Positions 60,087 through 64,000 of a stretch of 64,000 nucleotides of DNA are shown piece after piece. Position numbers and translations under genes: made by a program. Source of the stretch: Desulfovibrio sp. Marseille-P6017 (GTDB lineage Bacteria; Bacillota_A; Clostridia; Peptostreptococcales; Peptostreptococcaceae); assembly GCA_900604495.1 (NCBI GenBank), contig UWOR01000006.1, positions 124,001-188,000 on the forward strand. Direction: 5' to 3'. Numbering within the stretch: position 1 is the first letter of the stretch; each line of letters begins with the position of its first letter. The notes beneath the pieces are model-generated. The model had not been told where the DNA came from, made no database searches, and worked only from the letters and a program-made list of their open reading frames with translations.

Positions 60087-60410
60087 CTATAGTATATCTG
60101 TTAGAACATCTTCAATTTCATCTAAAATATCTTCAACTTCATATCCATCATCTTCTAGAATCGTCTCTATTAAAAATGTGTTATTAAGTCTTTTATATAT
60201 CATTTTTGCTATGTTTTTGTGGTCATATCCTTTAACTTTTATATCATCTATTTTGACTATTTTCCCGCTTCCTGCACCATTTACTAGATGTAAAAATCCT
60301 GTACTATCTAAGAATCCCTTATCACCTTTTTTAACAGTTTTGACCTTATCACTAACTATCGTATTTATTTTAAAATCATTTTTTACTATTATCTCTTGTC
60401 CTATTTTCAT
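60087..60410 (-). CDS. phage protein of unknown function, 107 residues
   Basis: The ATG at 60410 follows GGTGGTGGAG. The product (MKIGQEIIVKNDFKINTIVS, ending EDILDEIEDVLTDIL) begins with a KOW/SH3-like beta segment, with an acidic helical tail. No confident family. Confidence 0.6.
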   Translation of the reverse strand: MKIGQEIIVKNDFKINTIVSDKVKTVKKGDKGFLDSTGFLHLVNGAGSGKIVKIDDIKVKGYDHKNIAKMIYKRLNNTFLIETILEDDGYEVEDILDEIEDVLTDIL

Positions 60411-60488
60411 AATCTCCACCACCTAAATACTTTTTTTGCACTGGATCATATTGTTAGCTTCAACAGTATGATCCTTATATATTTTTAT

Positions 60489-60710
60489 TTATTTTTCATC
60501 TTCCTCGATATTTATTGAAATACAAGCAATCTCACTTTTAATAAAGTAATGAATACTATTTCCCCCCTCCATACAAAACGCATTTTCATTTGAAGTTATA
60601 AATCTAGAAAATTTATTATGTAATTCTTTTTTATTTTTAACATCTTCCCATATATGCTTACTCGAATGAACATATCCATTTTTAAAAACTATTTTTAATG
60701 TAAATTTCAT
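60489..60710 (-). CDS. phage protein of unknown function, 73 residues
   Basis: The ATG at 60710 follows AAGGTGGAG. The product (MKFTLKIVFKNGYVHSSKHI, then a beta-rich end ACISINIEEDEK) is not recognised. Confidence 0.6.
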   Translation of the reverse strand: MKFTLKIVFKNGYVHSSKHIWEDVKNKKELHNKFSRFITSNENAFCMEGGNSIHYFIKSEIACISINIEEDEK

Positions 60711-60722
60711 AATCTCCACCTT

Positions 60723-61022
60723 CTATTTAAATTCATCACCTGTTGCATAAAAATAACTTTTATCTTTATATCTAAGTTTTCTTTCAAATTCTTTGCTAGT
60801 ACTTATAACTAATAAATCTTTTATTTCTTCATCTTGTTCCTCAAATACCTCTAACGCTGCATCCCTTGTAACTGTTATATTAAACTCATGATCTTTCTCT
60901 ATGATGCTTCTTAGAAGTTCTGTTGCAACATAAAACTTATCTTGTATCTCTTTATTTTTAAATTCTTGATTCTTAGGAAACTCTATAATATTTCCTAAAA
61001 GTTTTAATTGCTCCGTTTTAAT
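60723..61022 (-). CDS. phage protein with apparent AUU start, 99 residues
   Basis: An open frame of 100 codons reads KTEQLKLLGNIIEFPKNQEF onwards to YFYATGDEFK, with phage-protein composition. There is no ATG, GTG or TTG at its start; ATT at 61022 lies nine bases after GAGGAG. An in-frame TAA lies two codons upstream. Either AUU is the start or a former ATG mutated. Family unknown. Confidence 0.6.
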   Translation of the reverse strand: MKTEQLKLLGNIIEFPKNQEFKNKEIQDKFYVATELLRSIIEKDHEFNITVTRDAALEVFEEQDEEIKDLLVISTSKEFERKLRYKDKSYFYATGDEFK

Positions 61023-61076
61023 AAATTAAAACTCCTCTTTTCTTTACTATCGGACCAAATAATATGGCCCGATAAA

Positions 61077-61859
61077 TTATTGTTCATATTCAAATATATA
61101 TTTTCCACCAACTATATTAGTTTTCCATACTTTATTTAGACTATCTGATACAGCTTGTTTACTAACTGGTAAATTAGCTTCTACATGCCTTGTTGACTTA
61201 AAGTAATCTATTATATCCCCTGTCTCTGCATCTATTGCTACTATAATTCTTCCTCCTTTAGACTTATGAGCAGTTTTCTTCGCAAGATCTTCTCTATCTA
61301 AAAATTCTAAATTTGCATGATAGTTGTCATATACTAATCCATTTTTATGATATACAACTAAGTCCTCAAACTTTTTATTCTTATATTTAATCGGCTTGCT
61401 TTCACTAGTAAATCCATATCCATCATAAAATATTTCTACAAAGTGATAAGCTACTATCCTACTAACAGAGTATTCCTTATAAACTTCTTTAAATTTAACT
61501 TTTATAAACTGCTTATTTTTATTTACATTAACTTTTCTTGTTTGATAATAAGGCATTATAAACTTTCCATTTGGAGAGTTCTTGTATATTCGCTTAAACC
61601 TTCCATAATTACTAACTAAGAATTTATCATCAGAACCTTCTATAACCTTCCATACCTCATTTTTGAATACTTCTTTCTCATATAACTTTTTTAGTTCCTT
61701 TACATCTACACTTTCATCTACGATATACCACTTCTTTACTTTTTCTAAAGTGTTAATATCTCTACTTAAATCAATTTCTTTTTTCTTTAATAATTTTGAT
61801 ATTTTCTCTAACGTTGTTTCTGTTTTTAAGTTGTATCTAGCATCATACAAATATAACAA
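61077..61859 (-). CDS. NUMOD4/HNH homing-endonuclease-like protein
   Basis: The TTG at 61859 follows GGAGGGG by eight bases; the earlier GTG is too close to the site. Residues 65-130 include EVWKVIEGSDDKFLVSNYGR (NUMOD4), residues 150-200 an HNH-like LVVYHKNGLVYDNYHANLEF, and the end a NUMOD1-type SKQAVSDSLNKVWK helix-turn-helix. The first 65 residues are helical. It is probably a free-standing homing-type nuclease. Confidence 0.82.
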   Translation of the reverse strand: MLYLYDARYNLKTETTLEKISKLLKKKEIDLSRDINTLEKVKKWYIVDESVDVKELKKLYEKEVFKNEVWKVIEGSDDKFLVSNYGRFKRIYKNSPNGKFIMPYYQTRKVNVNKNKQFIKVKFKEVYKEYSVSRIVAYHFVEIFYDGYGFTSESKPIKYKNKKFEDLVVYHKNGLVYDNYHANLEFLDREDLAKKTAHKSKGGRIIVAIDAETGDIIDYFKSTRHVEANLPVSKQAVSDSLNKVWKTNIVGGKYIFEYEQ

Positions 61860-61971
61860 CGTACTCACCCCTCCAAACTAAACCTACCTTTTATCCCCAT
61901 AAATTAATCCTAGTGCAACTAAGTAGATACTTAGTATTGATTAATATATTTAGTTATTTTCTACGAGGAAT

Positions 61972-62145
61972 TTATTTTCTATCTATATCTTTTAAATATA
62001 CTTCAAGTTCTTTTTTACTTAATTTATATTTCTTAACTTCATTGCAATATTCACTTTTATATGTACCTTTTAATGTTGTTCTTGCATGTCCCCAATTTGA
62101 TAAATTAGGATTATCTTGTGTAATAAAATTTTCTGTTAACTTCAT
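61972..62145 (-). CDS. small phage protein, 57 residues
   Basis: GGGAGAG lies five bases before the ATG at 62145. The product (MKLTENFITQDNPNLSNWGH, ending KKELEVYLKDIDRK) is charged and not recognised. It starts two bases after the zinc-ribbon gene ends. The stretch 61860-61971 has no further gene. Confidence 0.65.
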   Translation of the reverse strand: MKLTENFITQDNPNLSNWGHARTTLKGTYKSEYCNEVKKYKLSKKELEVYLKDIDRK

Positions 62146-62146
62146 A

Positions 62147-62305
62147 TTACTCTCCCAAATCTAAGTTTAAAGGTGTAAAAGTATGAGACCCACATTTGCA
62201 TGTATAGTTCCCATCTACTGAATCTATATATATCTCATACTTTTCTATTCCACAATACCCACATCTAAGTTTTAAACATTCGAATAAATTAACTAAATTA
62301 TCCAT
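62147..62305 (-). CDS. small zinc-ribbon phage protein, 52 residues
   Basis: The ATG at 62305 follows GAGGGG. CGYCGIEKYEIYIDSVDGNY and CKCGSHTFTPLNL give two CxxC/CxC knuckles of a zinc ribbon. It could bind DNA or a host protein. It overlaps nothing but abuts both neighbours. Confidence 0.7.
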   Translation of the reverse strand: MDNLVNLFECLKLRCGYCGIEKYEIYIDSVDGNYTCKCGSHTFTPLNLDLGE

Positions 62306-62398
62306 CTATTTCCCCTCTTTATTAAAAAAATTTACAATCCCTGTGTAAATAATCAATATCACAAATATAATTACTCCTGTAATTTGATTATTGTCCAT
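62306..62398 (-). CDS. very small membrane protein, 30 residues
   Basis: AGGAAG precedes the ATG at 62398. The product is a single membrane helix with short polar ends (MDNNQITGVIIFVILIIYTG). It overlaps the upstream gene and its stop is immediately followed by the zinc-ribbon ATG, so it looks like a real coupled micro-gene. Confidence 0.55.
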   Translation of the reverse strand: MDNNQITGVIIFVILIIYTGIVNFFNKEGK

Positions 62399-62759
62399 AT
62401 GCCATCTTCCTCATTTTATAGTCTAAAATACTAGATTCACATTTCTTTTTAACTCTTATCTTTTTAGTTCTTTTAGCTATTCTTTCTAATCTATTTATTT
62501 CTTTATCTGCATCACAATGTAATAAATTTTTCAAAATAAATACTTGTTTTTTTAGTTCTTTGACTTGTTTTTCTAAATCTTCAATGATCTTGCTATGCTC
62601 TTCGTTTATTTCTTCTATCTCTGCTAGTAAATTTTCTTTTTCTAAATTTAAGCTATTAATCTCAACCTCTTTACACGCTCTTAATGTTTTATAATCTTTA
62701 TTAAGTTTATTTTTAATTTCTTCTACTTCTTTTTCACTGTAAAATCCTAAAAAACTCAT
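62388..62759 (-). CDS. coiled-coil phage protein, 123 residues
   Basis: The product has a long coiled coil (EKENLLAEIEEINEEHSKII, DLEKQVKELKKQVFILKNLL) and a basic tail. No family recognised. It lies between ssb and the small genes. Confidence 0.7.
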   Translation of the reverse strand: MSFLGFYSEKEVEEIKNKLNKDYKTLRACKEVEINSLNLEKENLLAEIEEINEEHSKIIEDLEKQVKELKKQVFILKNLLHCDADKEINRLERIAKRTKKIRVKKKCESSILDYKMRKMAYGQ

Positions 62760-62835
62760 TTTTCTACTCCTTTATTTATTTTTCTCTACTGGGTAATTCC
62801 TGGAGATATTATTATTCTTCAGATACTTATATTCA

Positions 62836-63216
62836 CTATAAAAACGGAATGTCTGTATCATCTATTTCATCGAACTCTTTCTTATTCTCATTAATTTTAT
62901 TTCTGTTATCTAAGAATGTACAATTTTTAGCAGCAACTTTTGTAAATGACATAATCTTATTATCTTTTGTATAATTATCTACTCTTAATGATCCACTAAG
63001 AGATACTAAGCTCCCCTTTACTAAGTGCTGAGCGCATGCCTCAGCTTTTTTCCCCATAATTTCAACTGGTATAAAATCTGTTTCTCTTGAACCATCATTC
63101 TTTATATAATCTCGATCAACAGCAACAGTAAAACTTGCTACTGCAGTTCCTGTTCCTGGTATGTATCTAAGTTCCGGTTGTTTTGTTAATCTACCTACAA
63201 TTGATATATTGTTCAT
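62836..63216 (-). CDS. ssb: single-stranded DNA-binding protein
   Basis: The 126 residues begin MNNISIVGRLTKQPELRYIP and have FTVAVDRDYIKNDGSRETDF and the acidic C-terminal tip EIDDTDIPFL that recruits replication proteins. The OB fold is complete with a short linker. It belongs to phage replication. Its start overlaps the end of the Spo0E-like gene by 26 bases. Confidence 0.95.
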   Translation of the reverse strand: MNNISIVGRLTKQPELRYIPGTGTAVASFTVAVDRDYIKNDGSRETDFIPVEIMGKKAEACAQHLVKGSLVSLSGSLRVDNYTKDNKIMSFTKVAAKNCTFLDNRNKINENKKEFDEIDDTDIPFL

Positions 63217-63337
63217 TTAATCTTCTCCTTTGCTCTTTCGCTATGTATATATCTAACTCCATACTCATTTTTAATGTATTTTGAGTTAACCCCTCTTTCT
63301 CAAAAGCTTTTTCAAGTTCTTTTCTTAACTTCTCCAT
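63191..63337 (-). CDS. Spo0E-like sporulation phosphatase, 48 residues
   Basis: GGGGAG precedes the ATG at 63337. The product (MEKLRKELEKAFEKEGLTQN, then TLKMSMELDIYIAKEQRRR) matches the two-helix Spo0E family with the S-x-E-L-D motif. Spo0E-like proteins remove phosphate from Spo0A-P and so delay sporulation. The second half overlaps the ssb start. Confidence 0.7.
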   Translation of the reverse strand: MEKLRKELEKAFEKEGLTQNTLKMSMELDIYIAKEQRRRLNEQYINCR

Positions 63338-63503
63338 GTTCTCCCCTCAACATTTCTGATGCTTTATTGAATGCATCTAATTTATTTATACTTTTATTGC
63401 TATTTAAGATATCCTCTGAGCGATTCTTTACCATCTCAGCCTTTTCTAAAATCGTCAATCTATCCAAATATTCTATAGTTAAGTTCTCTGCCTTTAAATT
63501 CAT
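63312..63503 (-). CDS. small helical phage protein, 63 residues
   Basis: The ATG at 63503 follows GAGAGG. The product (MNLKAENLTIEYLDRLTILE, ending GEHGEVKKRT) is helical and overlaps both the DnaC-like gene and the Spo0E-like gene by about 25-45 bases. Function unknown. Confidence 0.6.
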   Translation of the reverse strand: MNLKAENLTIEYLDRLTILEKAEMVKNRSEDILNSNKSINKLDAFNKASEMLRGEHGEVKKRT

Positions 63504-64000
63504 GTCTATATCCTCTCGACATCTCAATTATTCTGCTTGCTAATGCTTCATCTAAATCTAATAACTGATTTACGCTTAATTCTGTTGTTATAATCATTGA
63601 TTTTTTATTATCGTATCTAAAATTCACAATATCGTATATTATTCTTAATTCAGCTCTAGCCCTTGAGTAATCTCCTTTTTCAAAACCTTTGAATAAGTCA
63701 TCTATAAACAGTACTGTTGTATTTCTATACTCACTAATTTTCTTATTATAAAAATCAGTATCAGTCATGTTAAACTTAAGTTCATTTATATCTTTGGTAT
63801 AGCTCATATACTTAACTGAATACTTTTCTAAAAGTTTATTACAAGTTGCTATTGCTAAATGTGTCTTCCCACTTCCAACTTGCCCCTGGAGTAGTAGAGA
63901 CTTTTCTTTATTAAAATCAGTGATATACTTTATGCAAATATTTCTTGCGCTATTTCTTGCATCATTATCTACTTTATAAGTTTTAAATGTATTAGTTTTA
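63460..64000 (-). CDS. DnaC-like replicative helicase loader (5' end outside the window)
   Basis: The visible 180 codons contain Walker A GQVGSGKTHLAIA, Walker B TTVLFIDDLFKG, sensor IITTELSVNQLLDLDEALAS and the terminal SRIIEMSRGYRHEFKGRELN of the DnaC/IstB ATPase family. It loads the phage or host replicative helicase. The frame continues past position 64000. Confidence 0.92.
   Translation of the reverse strand, partial: KTNTFKTYKVDNDARNSARNICIKYITDFNKEKSLLLQGQVGSGKTHLAIATCNKLLEKYSVKYMSYTKDINELKFNMTDTDFYNKKISEYRNTTVLFIDDLFKGFEKGDYSRARAELRIIYDIVNFRYDNKKSMIITTELSVNQLLDLDEALASRIIEMSRGYRHEFKGRELNYRIFG

Noticed and set aside
1..64000. CRISPR arrays, tRNA or rRNA genes, IS elements
   Set aside because: I looked for regularly spaced repeats, cloverleaf genes and transposase motifs and saw none.

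Overview
The window is low-GC DNA that looks like a Firmicute of the clostridial type, most likely a Peptostreptococcaceae relative (Clostridioides/Paraclostridium/Romboutsia group). The grounds are strong AT bias, purine-rich Shine-Dalgarno sites, Rho-independent terminators after nearly every unit, an FMN-controlled ribDEBAH operon, and a siphovirus-type prophage with clostridial-looking proteins. The genus is an inference; there is no rRNA here to settle it.

Region 1 (1-31.2 kb) is chromosomal. It carries a partial aldo/keto reductase, YfcC and DUF1275 membrane proteins, PepC, an HxlR regulator, a DXS-like thiamine-diphosphate enzyme, an OpuC-type osmolyte ABC operon that starts with a flavin/ferredoxin protein, a flavodoxin-family reductase, two hexapeptide acetyltransferases, a HisJ phosphatase, a TSUP exporter, the riboflavin operon, an EamA transporter, a MarR regulator, a two-component system, MgtE, a DUF819 protein, a YkgJ-type protein and an ABC-F protein with its own attenuator. 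Three separate genes (aldo/keto reductase, DXS-like, flavodoxin) share an almost identical MerR-type promoter with a 19-bp spacer, so they look like one stress regulon.

Region 2 (about 11-13 kb, 19-21.6 kb, 25.6 kb and 31-37.3 kb) is marked by gene decay. Broken genes include a GNAT acetyltransferase, a nitroreductase, a radical SAM gene just behind a ykkC-class riboswitch, a metallophosphoesterase, an SsuB-like ATPase joined to an XRE regulator, three secreted-protein genes, a VanZ gene, an endolysin tail and an HTH antitoxin-like gene. Two secreted-protein genes share a 48-bp upstream element. At 37.3-38.1 kb there are two tandem copies of a small RNA-like unit and a third candidate RNA.

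Region 3 (about 38.1-64 kb, running off the right end) is a prophage, all on the minus strand. Read in transcription order from the right: DnaC-like loader, Spo0E-like peptide, SSB, many small early genes (YopX family, NUMOD4/HNH, deoxyribosyltransferase-like), DUF5651, an ArpU/RinA-type late activator, an 11-bp-periodic repeat array, a small tyrosine recombinase, HNH, a candidate cos site, terminases, portal, ClpP-like protease, HK97 capsid, connectors, tail tube, tail chaperones with a -1 frameshift, tape measure, Dit, Tal, BppU receptor-binding protein, XhlA, holin and amidase. A full-length integrase and the repressor region are not in the window, so the right boundary lies outside it.
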